Source of the DNA: Amphibalanus amphitrite
Taxonomy: Eukaryota; Arthropoda; Thecostraca; Balanomorpha; Balanidae
Direction of reading: 5' to 3'
Length of the DNA: 64,000 nucleotides
NCBI RefSeq assembly: GCF_019059575.1
Contig: NW_024881613.1
Location: 682,001 to 746,000, forward strand
Shown: positions 31,636 through 43,929 of the stretch, in pieces
How positions within the stretch are numbered: the stretch's first letter is position 1
Layout: the number at the start of each line of letters is the position of its first letter
Position numbers and translations under genes: made by a program
The notes under the pieces: model-generated
Seen by the model: the letters and a program-made list of their open reading frames with translations, nothing else
Told to the model about the DNA's origin: nothing
Database searches by the model: none

Positions 31636-33532
31636 GTGTTGCATACCTAGCTGCATAGTCTCTTCGCATTATTTATTGCATTATTTATATACGCACATCA
31701 CGCATGGCTGATCTATATTTAGATACGGATATGGCAGTAGAATTTGACCCCATGCTGAACGCATTTCATTTCCAGATATAGTTATTCAAGACGGTTCCTG
31801 CTTACTGCCTGCTGGCTCAGGCTGGTTTCGGGTGTAATGTTATACGAGTGTAGGAACATGCGTTGAACACCCCAGATAGCTATACAGTTACACACCAACT
31901 GGTCGTAAGCTTGCACATTGGATCGCATTGAAATCATTGGGACACGCAATTACAAGCTAAATGGCTCCCATAAAAGCTACAATCGGCCGCAGACTGAAAT
32001 CGATCCAGGGTCGCAATGGTGCAGTAGCCTCACACCTATTGCCAGGCTCCCATCCACGGCGGTATGCAATGACATGGAACGGCGCTGGTATGCCGGAACA
32101 TAAGGTGAGACATGCGGTAAATCAGCGCGAGGTCCTATTTGCCATCTACTCACAAGCGCTTTACCATTATGTATTTACCATTACAAGCCCTTTACCTATT
32201 ATTTTTCTGCTCTTTTAGCAGAAAAATAATCGTTTTGAAAATTTCTAAATGTGGCGCTTAATTTCTCATGTCCGTTTTACCGCCTTCTTCAATAGGTTAT
32301 GATGAGTAGTGAGTACCTAGCTACAATTTTCAAACGAAACCTAGCAAATGAATCTGCGAATCAATGTACGGCATACCTACGCATTTATTTATTCCACTCA
32401 TTTTGCACGCAAAACGAATGGAGCAGTCCTGGTAAAAAGCAGAACGGATCGTTTTTCCCTTACACAAATCGATCGATGTTCTTCTGGCTTGTCTCTTTTT
32501 TGGATAATCAGTTGCTATTGACTAATCATAATACCTGAAACTGGCACCACCAATCGGTACCACCCATGGAAATGAGCGTCCCACCGGCCCACCCCATCGG
32601 CCGATACCACCCCTTCCCGCCCTTGCCGTCTCCTTTCCGCTGATCCCGGCGATTGGTTTGTTTTTCCACCGGTGCCCCTAATTGACACCAACAGGCCCCT
32701 CTCGCCACCGCCAATTACTCTCACATCGCCATCAATTTCCCGGCGGACCTGATCGCGGCACCGTACCTCCTGCCTGGCAGATGTGCGTGAGATAGACGGT
32801 CCCTCCACCCGTCCGACCGTCCGTGAGCCCTGCGCCAGTCCGTCCGTCCGTCCGTCCGTCCGTCCGTCTATCCGTCCGTCCGTCAGCTCGGAGATCAATC
32901 CTCCGTCAACTCGAGCCGGGCTAGACCGTCGAGCCGAGCCGAGGTGACGGGATCAAGTGACGTGGGGATAGCATCTTCCAGTCGCACCCTTCCCGACGGC
33001 ACAGCGCAAACGCCGTGCCGTCCGCGAGATGCCGTCATCGGAGAGCGGCGGATCAGATGGCCGGGCAGGGAGGACAGCTCAGGGTAGGGAGGGGGAGAGG
33101 GGTGGACGAGATCGGGGGTGGAGCGTGGGTGGAGTGCCACGAGCTGAGGGTGGACGGGTATGGAGTGGACAGCAGGCATAGGTCAGTGCTGTCAGGTGGA
33201 AGATGCGGTCGACAAGAGGCAGATGCCGACGGAGACGGAGTGACGCGCGATAACCCGGCGTTAGAAAGACGCCCAAAGTCGAAACCGACTCTCACCTGGA
33301 CAATTCGGTAGGCTGAATGGCACGTGTGACCCCGTGGCGCGATGATACGATACCTTATTGACACTGGCTGGTGTACACCGTCTACCGCTTGGATCCGCGC
33401 TGGTCCATGTCTGGTCAGTGACAGTGGTGGCTGGCAGTTTCCATCATCATCTTATTCTGGAGCAATTGTTCCGAGAAGGTATACTTTACAACTTCGCGCT
33501 CGCCTTCCTCAGGAGCACTGATCACTTTTGCC
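31636..33532. other. Intergenic DNA
   Basis: No gene is supported. A GTCC microsatellite lies at 32838-32884. GC-rich frames on both strands at 32550-33360 are low-complexity. Confidence 0.5.
32838..32884. repeat. GTCC tetranucleotide microsatellite
   Basis: About eleven GTCC units with one interruption (ctat). Confidence 0.95.
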
Positions 33533-34575
33533 TTATCCCTCGCCGGCCGAGGGGGGGGGGGGCGGGTGCCGCCCCCCCCCCATAGGGTTTTTTCGCGATA
33601 GCTCCAAACACGCTGGCGATAGAGAGCTGAAACTTGGCATACCTGACCTTTGATCCAAGCCGCATCTTTTGACACCAACCGCATTTTTGGGTCAGGTCAG
33701 GTCACTGACCTATGACGTCATAAGTGAACCTCTGCACGGTCTTCAGATGTCGCAACTTCGCAACGCCCTCACTGCCAGAGGAGATGTCACAGGGAAATGA
33801 AACATGCAGGATCTAGTATCCATTATGAGTCCCACAACTTGTATATCTCGGATTTTTCCTAAAGGTCATATGAGGTCAGGTCATTTTCGTGACCTCACCA
33901 TTATAAGTCAATGGGGAAAAATTCAAACTGCTATTCTGGCGCCGGGAACGATCTCCAACTATCTCAAGCACACAGAATCGTGATTTGATGCACTCCTTGC
34001 AAGGTTAGATGCGTCACTTTTGCAATGTTGACCTTGCGTGACGTCATTTATGACGTCATCAAGGTCATATTAGTTTTTCGTCAATAACTCTTGATCAAAT
34101 TGAGCTAGCGAGTCGGGAAAGCCACCAATGGACTCAGGAAGACCTGCCGAATCGAATGATATGCGACATGACCCCTTTCGACCAACTTCGTGACCTGGGG
34201 GTGCTGACCTGACCTTGACCTGAGGTCAACACCCCAAATTGACCTGACCCGGACAAAAAGTATATCATTCGACGCGCCTGAGCGAGACGAACACGATGCT
34301 GCCAAAATCGGCGCTCTGCGGCCGTTTTTTGCGAAGTTATTCACCAAAAACTGAACCGTACCTTGGGGCACTTGACCTGACCTCAGAGGTCACCGGTTGA
34401 CCTAGGACCTTAAAATCGGGTACCAATCTCTGCGTCTCGTAACGGCGCACACGCTCGTTTTTTCCGCGACGCGCTAGCTCCACCAGGGGCGAAACGGCGA
34501 GGGGGGGTCGTACCCGCCCCCCCCCCCCCTCGGCCGGCGCGTATGTAGAAAACCAATAGGTCCGGCGAGGGTTAT
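33533..34575 (+). mobile_element. piggyBac-like element B, flanked by TTAT instead of TTAA
   Basis: The element proper is 33537-34571 (1035 bp), with ends CCCTCGCCGGCCGAGG and, on the far side, GGTCCGGCGAGGG. Both flanks are TTAT (33533-33536 and 34572-34575). It is nearly identical to copies C (40170-41202, inverted) and E (62927-63958). The subterminal G-run/C-run hairpins are present (33550-33582, 34499-34530). It carries a perfect AGGTCA-C-TGACCT palindrome (33699-33711) and three TGACGTCA sites (33713, 34039, 34051). There is no transposase. Confidence 0.9.
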
Positions 34576-35077
34576 TCCAAGAGGAGCTGTGAATCTCTCT
34601 CGGATGACACACTCCCTGGAGGACTATTCTGCTATACTTGCATTCAGTAGTCCCTCTGTAGTGATGAGCATACGTGGTGTCGGCCCCTACCTCAGTGGTC
34701 CCTGGTGGGATCTCCCACACCTCCCAGCAGGCTGGCGGTAGGCGCACACACCCCATATGCACTCTAAGTGCGCTGTATCCCGTGCCCCAGCTCCCGGTAG
34801 CCGCCGGCCACCGCTGATTACCATAAGAGCTGCTCACAGTGCCCTCCGGCCGGCCGGCTGGCAGCTGGCGGGCCGCCGGTGCCGGCCCCGGGACCCGCAC
34901 CGTCTCATTAGCCGGTCCGATTAGCATACGGCACTGCCTGCTGATGTAAGCCGGGCAGCGTCCGGTGGCGGCCGCACCGGCCACTGTGAACCGCCCTTCA
35001 CCGGCGGCGGCACCACGTGACCTGACATTCACCCGGTGTGACCTGACCTTTAGATGGTGTGACCCGCCTCTGATCTG
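34576..35077. other. Short GC-rich intergenic stretch
   Basis: No gene is recognised; an open frame running across it on the - strand starts in element B and has no family resemblance. Confidence 0.5.
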
Positions 35078-35899
35078 AGGCCTCTTGCACCAAAATACCT
35101 AGCTAGGTAGAATCGGCAAAATACCTACCTAGTAAAACTACCTACGGCGGCAACTTCTCTTGCACCATCCTAGTACCTACCTACCGAGGTAAATTTGACA
35201 GCTCGCGTTTTTAGGATTTGTTTTGATTGGCTGTTTGGTGGCGAATTATTTGTGGGCGCAAACAAATAGTAACTAAAGAAAACAATTAAATGGATATTGT
35301 TTTTATTAATATACATTTTGGTATTATGAAATCATTTTTCATTTACGTAAATACCGATAGAAGTTATTTTCATATTAAATTACTTGAACAAATAAGCTTC
35401 GTTTCCATGGCAACGAGTGAGTCTTCAACCTGGCTGTTCTGCTACGGATGTTTATCGCCTTGGGGTACGGAGAAGTACCTCTGTGAACCCATAGAACATT
35501 CGGTCAATTAAATTATTATTAATTATTCACTCATAAAACATTGATCTATCATTGTCTAAACATTTTGTAATATCTAATTTACATAAAAGTACCCGTGGAT
35601 TATCATGTATTGTGCCTATTGTTACTAATTGAATCATTTTACCTAAGGTTTTGCTAGTTATTTTGGCAGCCCTCATTTACCGTCAAACCGTCAAAAATTC
35701 CTCCGCGAGTACTTCTTTCCGGCCTTCGGTGCATGAGGAAAACAGCCGGTCGGACTTTGAGAATTGGTAAGTTCTTATACCGCTCGGTATAATTTCTAGG
35801 TAAATTTTCACGGTAGCGTTTTTTGGTAGGTAGTTTGGTGCAAGAGAATCTAGGTAAAATCTGAATTTACCTAGGTAGGTAGTTTGGTGCAAGAGGCCT
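35078..35899 (+). mobile_element. AGGCCT-ended element, copy 1
   Basis: 822 bp with ends AGGCCTCTTGCACCAAA and TTTGGTGCAAGAGGCCT. The terminal motif TCTTGCACCA is repeated once more about 75 bp inside each end, so the ends look internally duplicated. No transposase is present. AGGCCT is constant at both ends in every copy, so it is either part of the repeat or reflects a GGCC target preference; the superfamily is unassigned. Confidence 0.85.
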
Positions 35900-36130
35900 C
35901 AGGTCACATGAGCGGAATGTTCAGTCACAGAAGGGCCAGGTTATATCGACTGAAGGCTCGGTCACAGATAGAGGTCAGGTTATAGCGACTGAAGGTTTTG
36001 TCACAAATAAAGACCAGGGTCACATCGGACTGAGGGTGGGTCATAGTTACTTCAGAGTTCAGGTGAATCTCAGGTTCCACCCGGTGCAAACCAATTCATT
36101 CAGGGTTGGACCTTTCCGGGTGAAGGCCAG
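35900..36130. repeat. Degenerate tandem repeat between elements
   Basis: Loosely repeated blocks of the type aggtcac...gactgaagg (about 30 bp), about six diverged copies. Confidence 0.5.
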
Positions 36131-36554
36131 AGGCCTCTTGCACCAAATTACCTAGCTAGGTAGAATCGGCAAAATACCTACCTAGTAAAATTACCTACGA
36201 CGGTAACTTCTCTTGCACCATCCTACCTAGCTACCTAGGTAAACTTGACAGCTCGCGTTTTTAGGATTTGTTTTGATTGGCTGTTCGGCGACGAATTATT
36301 CGTGGGCGCAAACAAATAGTAAGCAAATAAAACTAATAAATGGATATTGTTTCTATAAATATATATTTTGGTATTATGAAATCATTATTCATTTATGTAA
36401 ATACCGATGAAAGCTGCCTAGATATCAAATTATTTGAACAAATAGGCTTCGTTTCCATGGCAACGAGTGAGTCTTTAATGAGGCTGTTTTGTTACGGAGG
36501 TTTATCGCCTTGATACGGAGAAGCACCTCAGTGTACCCATGAAGTATGTGGTCA

Positions 36555-37581
36555 ATTATATTCATGGGTGGAGAACCTGCCCCGGCCACCCCGGCCGTGG
36601 CCGGGGTAACTTTCAGCCTACCCCGGCGCGGCCGGGGTAACTTTTCCACTCTTGTAAATCCTAAAAGCTGTCGCCATACGAGAAAAGAAAACTGTCGTTT
36701 TTCGGACGTTGACTGCCATGGGCGTAATACTGCAACTCAGGAAGGTATTTACACTATTTAGGTACTCAACTTACCATGCGGTGGCGTTGAGCCCTAGGAC
36801 CCGCGTGTGGTTGGCAATGCCAAGATTGCTCTCAAATCGTGTTCAGTTTCGAAAATTTGGCGCGCCTTCGGCGCACTTTTTTAGAACCACTGCTTGACTT
36901 CACTGCCTTCGACCGGCCTGCCACAAACCGCAACCATACCGTCAGGGCGTAGCCGTCAGGATGCTCATACACCGAGCGTCCGTCACGCTGCGAGCTCGGA
37001 CTGTTGTAACCGGAACGCGTGCTCTCGCCACGCGGAGTCCAACGCTCAATCGATTGAGCTACGAGACCGGGACCGGTCGATATCCCTGGATAGACTCCCT
37101 GTTTGTCTTATAAGAGGTTGAGCCACCCAACATTGAAAAAGACTGTCACTGGATGTCAGTGACCCATTTTAGTGCTTTGGTTCGAACGTTCAATTTTCTC
37201 TGTAAAGCTCCTACGAAGTGAGCCGTCATCTTTTTGTAGTTATTTTGAGACACAATAAAAAGCTGAAAACGCAACATTTACTCATAATGACTCATGATAG
37301 GTATGGTTTGGATATGTTGTGAAATTGCATAAGTTTAAGTAAAAAAATCACTTAAAAGAAAATCGCCTTTTCAATCATCGCCAACAATGTTATGAATGAT
37401 ACAATGTCGGATACAACGCTCACCATTGAACAAACACAACGTCCATTATTCCATTTCCATGGGTCAGAATAGGGGTTTGTTTATGATGATCGTTGACAAC
37501 AACGTGAGCTTAGTCGTCTTTCCGACTATCGGTCGCCGGCCGGGGTAACTTTTTCAAACATTCTCCACCCATGATTATATT
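36555..37581. mobile_element. hAT-like element nested in copy 2, with 8-bp duplication
   Basis: The element proper is 36563-37573 (1011 bp). The inverted ends are CATGGGTGGAGAA and TTCTCCACCCATG, and the exact 8-bp duplication ATTATATT lies at 36555-36562 and 37574-37581. GC-rich palindromes near the left end (ccggccgtggccgg) and a tRNA-like block on the - strand lie inside. No transposase is present. Confidence 0.9.
36990..37062 (-). repeat. tRNA-like sequence (probable SINE head) inside the nested element
   Basis: The - strand reads TAGCTCAATCGATTGAGCG, a good polymerase III A box with a perfect 4-bp D stem (GCTC/GAGC). The downstream GCGTTCCGGTTAC is only a poor B box and the acceptor and anticodon stems do not close. 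It is therefore a tRNA-derived relic, not a functional tRNA gene. Confidence 0.4.
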
Positions 37582-37984
37582 ATTATTCACTCATAAAGGA
37601 TTGATTTATCATTGTCTTAAACATTTTATAATGCCTAATTTACATCAAAGTACCCGTGGATTATCATGTATTGTGCCTATTATTACTAATTGAATCATTT
37701 TACCTAAGGTTTTGCTAGTTATTTTGGAAGCCCGAGTTTACCGTCAAATCGTCAAAAATTCATCCGCGAGTACTTCTTTCCGGCTTTCGGTGCAAGAGGA
37801 AAACAGCCGGTCGGACTTTAACAACTGGTAAGTTCCGATGCCGTTCGTTGGAATTTCTAGGTAAATTTTCACGGTAGCGTTTTTTGGTAGGTAGTTTGGT
37901 GCAAGAGAATTTAGGTATAATCGGAATTTACCTAGGTAGGTAGTTTGGTGCAAGAGGCCTCAGGTCACACCGGCTGCAGACCAG

Positions 37985-38084
37985 AGGCCTCTTGCACCAA
38001 ACTACCTACCTAGGTAAATTCAGATTTTACCTAGATTCTCTTGCACCAAACTACCTACCAAAAAACGCTACCGTGAAAATTTAC
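37985..38084 (-). mobile_element. AGGCCT-ended element, copy 3, terminal fragment
   Basis: About 100 bp of one end, in the opposite orientation to copies 1 and 2, breaks off into unrelated sequence (38085-38288) directly before copy 4. Confidence 0.75.
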
Positions 38085-38288
38085 CAGCGATTACGAAAAA
38101 GCAGCGATTCGTTGCGAGAGGCACTCACTCTGGCTTCTCGTAATACGGAAAGGTGTACCCTTATACTCGACGGTTTAAAGAAACAAGAGGGAAGCTTCTG
38201 CAGACTAGAATGCTCCCAATTGATAACTATGTTCTACATCCGATGTGAGCAAATTTATTATTCAATTATTTATTATTTCATTCATCAG

Positions 38289-39098
38289 AGGCCTCTTGCA
38301 CCAAACTACCTACCTAGGTAAATTCCGATTTTACCTAAATTCTCTTGCACCAAACTACCTACCAAAAAACGCTACCGTGAAAATTTACCTAGAAATTCTA
38401 CCGAGCGGCATCGGAACTTACCAATTGTTAAAGTCCGAACGGCTGTTTTCCTCTTGCACCGAAAGCCGGAAAGAAGTACTCGCGGAGGAATTTTTGACGG
38501 TTTGACGGTAAAAGCGGGCTTCCAAAATAACTAGCAAAACCTTAGGTAAAATGATACAATTAGTAACAATAGGCACAATACATGATAATCCACGGGTACT
38601 TTTATGTAAATTAGGCATTACAAAATGTTAAGACAATGATAAATCAATGTTTTATGAGTGAATAATAATATAATTGACCAAATGCTCCATGGGTTCACAG
38701 AGGTGCTTCTCCGTACCAAGGCGATAAACCTCCTTAGCAGAACAGCCAGGTTGAAGACTCACTCGTTGCCATGGAAACGAAGCTTATTTGTTCAAGTAAT
38801 TTAATATCAAAATAACTTCTATCGGTATTTACGTAAATGAAAAATGATTTCATAACACCAAAATGTATATTAATGAAAACAATATCCATTTAATTGTTTT
38901 CTTTAGTTACTATTTGTTTGCGCCCACAAATCATTCGTCGCCAAACAGCCAATCAAAACAAATCCTAAAAACGCGAGCTGTCAAATTTACCTAGGTAGGT
39001 AGGTAGGATGGTGCAAGAGAAGTTACCGCCGTAGGTAGTTTTACTAGGTAGGTATTTTGCCGATTCTACCTAGCTAGGTATTTTGGTGCAAGAGGCCT
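38289..39098 (-). mobile_element. AGGCCT-ended element, copy 4 (inverted)
   Basis: A full-length 810-bp copy in reverse orientation to copies 1 and 2, with both AGGCCT ends present. Confidence 0.87.
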
Positions 39099-40165
39099 CT
39101 GATCTCTATATGTGACCTGATCTTCAGTAGATCGACCTTAACACTCTTGGTGAAGTTGTTATGATCCGCGCATGAACTGACGTCAAAATTCAGACCATTG
39201 CTCGGTGTCATCCCTCATGACTTGACATGACCTGACATCTACCCGTCCTGACCCTCCTTCAGCGCGTTGTGACCCATGACTTACGTTAAATGTCATAGCC
39301 CCCCCCCCCCCTAGGGGCGCTGCCATGTCAGGCTGTGTGAAGGCTGTGTGAAATGGGTAAGCTTAGCCATGTCACACAGCCTTCTTTCCGGCTCCAAATA
39401 CTGGCCCCATCACTCATGAGCTCACCCACCGCTGCCCCTGACGGAGTGCTCTGGCGGTGTCACCGGCGCCATGACCGACCGGTTACAAGTGCGAGATGAC
39501 CGACACCGTCTGAAGAGCCAATTGAGCCCCATCTGCGGGCGATTGGCTCCAATGGCTGACCTCCAGCAGCAGCGGCCGTCGGTCGACTCTCCAGTAGCAG
39601 TTAGAAGGAGCGGCTACTCCTCAGCGCCAGTCGACTCCCCAGCTCCAGCTCCAGTTCCAGCCGGCAGCGGCAGTTACCGACTCTCAGAGCCAGTCGACCC
39701 GCCAGCTCCAGCTCCAGTTCCAGTCGGCAGCGGCAGCTACCGACTCTGATAAATAAGATCTAAGTCGGACAGTACAGCAGTTAGACGGCGGCACGGCAGC
39801 GGCATCTAGCCCAGCGCCGATCTAACAGTCAAGCGAAGTGGCCAGAGCCCGTACCGTACTGTGCCCGAGCTTGTCCAATTGTTGGCGTGCCTATCGGCGA
39901 GGCATTTCTATTTCACTAGAAATATCTAGTTCTTTAAAGAACTTAAAATACGTGGTTTTCAGTACAGGAAACAGAGTGAGCTCGATAACCTTCCGATCTC
40001 GAATTCATGGTGTTTGATACCTGTGTCCACAACGTTATATTTTATATATTTACTTAGCACTTTATGGGATTTTCACCTGTTGGCGATTGATGAATCATAA
40101 GATTGTACAATGTGAATATTTGCCATTATTTGAATATTCGCCCATTTAATTGTACCATTCCACGA
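39099..40165. other. Intergenic DNA with a 63-bp duplication
   Basis: Contains a C-run (39300-39312) and a two-copy 63-bp repeat (39626-39751). The 92-codon open frame over it is repeat-encoded, Pro/Ala/Ser-rich and not supported as a gene. Confidence 0.5.
39626..39751. repeat. 63-bp tandem duplication
   Basis: Two copies beginning gccagtcgac at 39626 and 39689, about 90 percent identical by eye. Confidence 0.85.
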
Positions 40166-41206
40166 TTAACCCTCGCCGGACCTATTGGTTTTCTACACAC
40201 GCGCCGGCCGAGGGGGGGGGGGGGGGGCGGGTACGACCCCCCCTCGCCGTTTCGCCCCTGGTGGAGCTAGCGCGTCGCGGAAAAAACGAGCGTGTGCGCC
40301 GTTACGAGACGCAGAGATTGGTACCCGATTTTAAGGTCCTAGGTCAACCGGTGACCTCTGAGGTCAGGTCAAGTGCCCCAAGGTACGGTTCAGTTTTTGG
40401 TGAATAACTTCGCAAAAAACGACCGCAGAGCGCCGATTTTGGCAGCATCGTGTTCGTCTCGCTCAGGCGCGTCGAATGATATACGTTTTGTCCGGGTCAG
40501 GTCAACTTGGGGTGTTGACCTCAGGTCAAGGTCAGGTCAGCACCCCCAGGTCACGAAGTTGGTCGAAAGAGGTCATGTCGCATATCATTCGATTCGGCAG
40601 GTCTTCTTGAGTCCATTGGTGGCTTTCCCGATTCGCTAACTCAATTTGATCAAGAGTTATTGACGAAAAACTAATATGACCTTGATGACGTCACAAATGA
40701 CGTCACGCAAGGTCAACATTGCAAAAGTGACGCATCTAACCTTGCAAGGAGTGCATAAAACCACGATTCTGTGTGCTTGAGATAGTTGTAGATCGTTCCC
40801 GGCGCCAGAATAGCAGTTTTCATTTTTCCCCATTGACTGATAATGGTGAGGTCACGAAAATGACCTGACCTCATATGACCTTTAGGAAAAATCCGAGATA
40901 TACAAGTTGTGGGACTCATAATGGATACTAGATCCTGCAAGTTTCATTTCCCTGTGACATCTCCTCTGGCAGTGAGGGCGTTGCGAAGTTGCGACATCTG
41001 AAGACCGTGCAGAGGTTCACTTGTGACGTCATAGGTCAGTGACCTGACCTGACCCAAAAATGCGGTTGGTGTCAAAAGATGCGGCTTGGATCAAAGGTCA
41101 GGTATGCCAAGTTTCAGCTCTCTATCGCCAGCGTGTTCGGAGCTATCGCGAAAAAACCCTATGGGGGGGCGGCACCCGCCCCCCCCCCTCGGCCGGCGAG
41201 GGTTAA
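40166..41206 (-). mobile_element. piggyBac-like TTAA element C (inverted relative to B and E)
   Basis: The element proper is 40170-41202 (1033 bp), with TTAA on both sides. Ends, subterminal G/C-run hairpins (40213-40243, 41164-41190) and interior match B and E in reverse orientation. It carries AGGTCA-G-TGACCT at 41033-41045. There is no transposase. Confidence 0.92.
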
Positions 41207-41895
41207 AGTAGTTAATGGAAAATATACCTTTCTTTCTTAATCGATAACCATGTTACATTTTATACGTTCTTGTGATTATCATCCCCAACCACTTAGGTAA
41301 CTCGTCATTAAAACGTTGCGTCTCAAAGCAAAAAACAAACAATAATGCATGTCTTGTGACTGCATTTTAGACAATGGTGAGAAAAGTCTGCAGAAAAGAA
41401 GTTGGACGGGCATGGAACGAGCCGTCTCAATGGGCTTTTCGTGACGATTGCCGGTGCAACCTTGAAGAGCAGGATATCCTTGAGCGTCAAGCGTGCCATT
41501 TTAAAGTCGTGCAATTAATTTACTATCATTATAAAGCCGACACAGCAGTCGGAAAGTGAGACCGGCGCAGACTTTTCGCACGGCACTTTTTCCTTTGATC
41601 CAGTTTAAACGCGATCGGTTTCAAGCTGCCAACATAAATCCAGTACACTGCTGGACGTTTATGGACTGCAGTATGTCATGCGACATGATCTCGGGATCAG
41701 TCAATGACGGAGGACCGCAACTACTGACGACAGGTAATCGATATCGTGGTCTTCGGATAACATCCTGATCTCAGACACATGGATCGCCGGTAGGTAACTA
41801 TCTATCATTCCTTGATCCAGTCCGATTAACGAAATTATTTACTGGCGATTGGCGAAAAAATGAAAATCAACGTTTGACGGCAATGCAAAACTACG
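41207..41895. other. Intergenic DNA
   Basis: AT-rich; no gene or repeat recognised. Confidence 0.5.
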
Positions 41896-41897
41896 TA

Positions 41898-42841
41898 GGG
41901 GAAGGTGGGGTAAGACGGCCCAGCGGGGCAAGACGGACCACCAGCCCTCCCGGCTGAACCGCTGCTGGTATCTACTGCTTTATGCACTCACTATGTATGT
42001 TTTCCTTCGTAACAATGGCCACCTTGAGCTCATGCTGCTAGGATGCATAGCTTTTGAGTTATTGAGAAAAATGTTGTTTTTCGTCAAACCGATCTAATAT
42101 AAGGGGTCTACGGGTGATTCAATTACTGCGCCTTTCTTGCATGATTAGTTTCTATTTTGCACTTAACTGTGAAGAACAAAGTTATAAACTTAGTTATAGT
42201 CACACTTTAGGAAAGGCAAGTTTTTGCAATGTTGGGCTATTTGACATATACGTCATGATAATGACAGAATTTAGAGTTGGGGCAAGACGGACCACTGTGG
42301 TCCATCTTACCCTGTGGTGGTCCATTGTACCCTGCATATGGAAATTTCTTTTCCAAAACATTGACACATGTTTAAGTAAGCTAATTTTTCAGGAAGGAGT
42401 CTTTGTTGCATGTGAGCCATGCATGCAAGTGCTCAGATAGCATGCATTCATGCCAAACGACAATCAACACCCATGTTCCCAGCTTTTAGCTGCACTTCCA
42501 TCACACATGAGTAAAGAATAAAGGCTCATTTTGTTATTTTACCATTCTGGTTACTTTTTCTTACAAGAGTACAGAGCAGAAGTGTAACACACATGAACGG
42601 ATAGCAGGCACTGCTGGGTGGTCCGTCTTACCCCACGTTTTTTCTTGTCTGAGTTTTTGACATGTCCCTCTTTAAGAGCATCCACCACCTAGATGTCTTT
42701 AATTTGAAATTTAGTCTTTACACATATCAACAGAGGAAGGATTGAGCATTCCGAAGACTATAAATTATATGAATTACGAGAGCAGTGTAGCAAGATATGT
42801 GGCCTCAAAGCTTAGCTGGTCCGTCTTACCCCACCTTCCCC
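41898..42841. mobile_element. Mariner-type non-autonomous element with GGGGAAGGTGGGGTAAGACGG-type ends
   Basis: The inverted ends GGGGAAGGTGGGGTAAGACG and the reverse complement are perfect over at least 20 bp, with TA at both sides (41896-41897 and 42842-42843). The motif (g/t)gggcaagacggacca is repeated inside the left end, at about 42280, and again near the right end. It is 944 bp with no transposase frame. A TA target and GGGG ends fit Tc1/mariner derivatives. Confidence 0.87.
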
Positions 42842-42843
42842 TA

Positions 42844-43194
42844 CCGTGTGCTTTTACATACTGAAGTTTCCATTATTTGCTGACCAAAGGTTGTCTCAGT
42901 CAGATAGTGGCCTGAGTCCTGACTCACCAGAGCAGGCAGCCATTCTTACTTCAAAACTAACACAGCCATCGCTTGGATGAATAATTCGGGGTTAAATGAA
43001 GTCGTAGGGGTTGAAAAGTGGGACCTGTGACTGAGCATCCTGTAACTTCATAAAAATGCAAACGTCAATTTCGTTAAAGGTAGATTATGACCTTTTCCCA
43101 CTTTATTGGAGTTGGGACCATTTTTTAGTAGAAAATGTATAAATATAATGTAAATTCATTGCATTTTGCCGAAATCCCAAAATTACCATGTTTT
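42844..43194. other. Short intergenic stretch
   Basis: Nothing recognised. Confidence 0.5.
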
Positions 43195-43929
43195 TTAACC
43201 CTCGCCCCGGCAGGGCATTTTTCATAACACGGCCTGGCAGGGGGGGTCGATGCGATCCCCCCTCGCGATTGGCTCCTATGGCACCTAGAAACACCAAATT
43301 TGGTAGGTAGGTGGGCCCCCTGGAGTTCTCGCCCCTGTGCAAATTTGGTTGCTCTAGGTCAATATTTAGGGGGGTTTTGGGGGGTATAAATGCAAAAATT
43401 TCGCTAAAAACAGGTCAAAAGTTTTTCGCTTATAACTTTTGATCTAATTAAGATAAAGCAAAAAGAAAAGCACCAGTGAACTCAGCACGTCAAGGCGCGT
43501 CGAATGATATACTTTTTAGCTTGCTTAAGTGTACTTAAAGTTTTTCTTAAATCTTAAGTAAACTTAAATTTATAAATTAAGTTTAAGTTAACCAAATTGC
43601 ATCATATTGCATATCATTCGATTCGGCTGATCACCAGGAACACAATGATACCATTTTTTAAGCTCTAGCGTCATTATGTGCCAAGTTATTGGCAAAAACG
43701 TCATTTGACCTCAGTTGACCTCATTTGACCTGACCCATGGATAAGTACACCAAACAAAGAAGCACCAAGTGACCTGCTGTTAAGTACTGTGGTTTCAAAG
43801 CACAAAAGTGATGAAACGAAGCAGATATCTCCAGTATTTTCCGAATTTAGTATTTTCCCATAGGCTTAACATTACGTCGTAATGACCTCTAACTGACCTC
43901 AGGTCAGTGACCTCAAAAAACCCGAACTA

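Larger units (their letters stand above)
36131..37960 (+). mobile_element. AGGCCT-ended element, copy 2, interrupted by a nested insertion
   Basis: It has the same ends and orientation as copy 1. Without the 1011-bp nested insertion and its duplication it would be about 811 bp. Confidence 0.85.

Noticed and set aside
34105-34371. An 88-codon open frame kept in TTAA elements B, C and E (also 40373-40639 and 63493-63759)
   Set aside because: The copies are nearly identical DNA, and their few differences mostly change the amino acid, so there is no sign of coding constraint. No family resemblance.
35683-35892. A 69-codon open frame at the end of the AGGCCT-ended elements (also in 37744-37953 and 38290-38505)
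   Set aside because: It starts within the terminal repeat, most differences among copies are amino-acid changing, and it resembles no protein.
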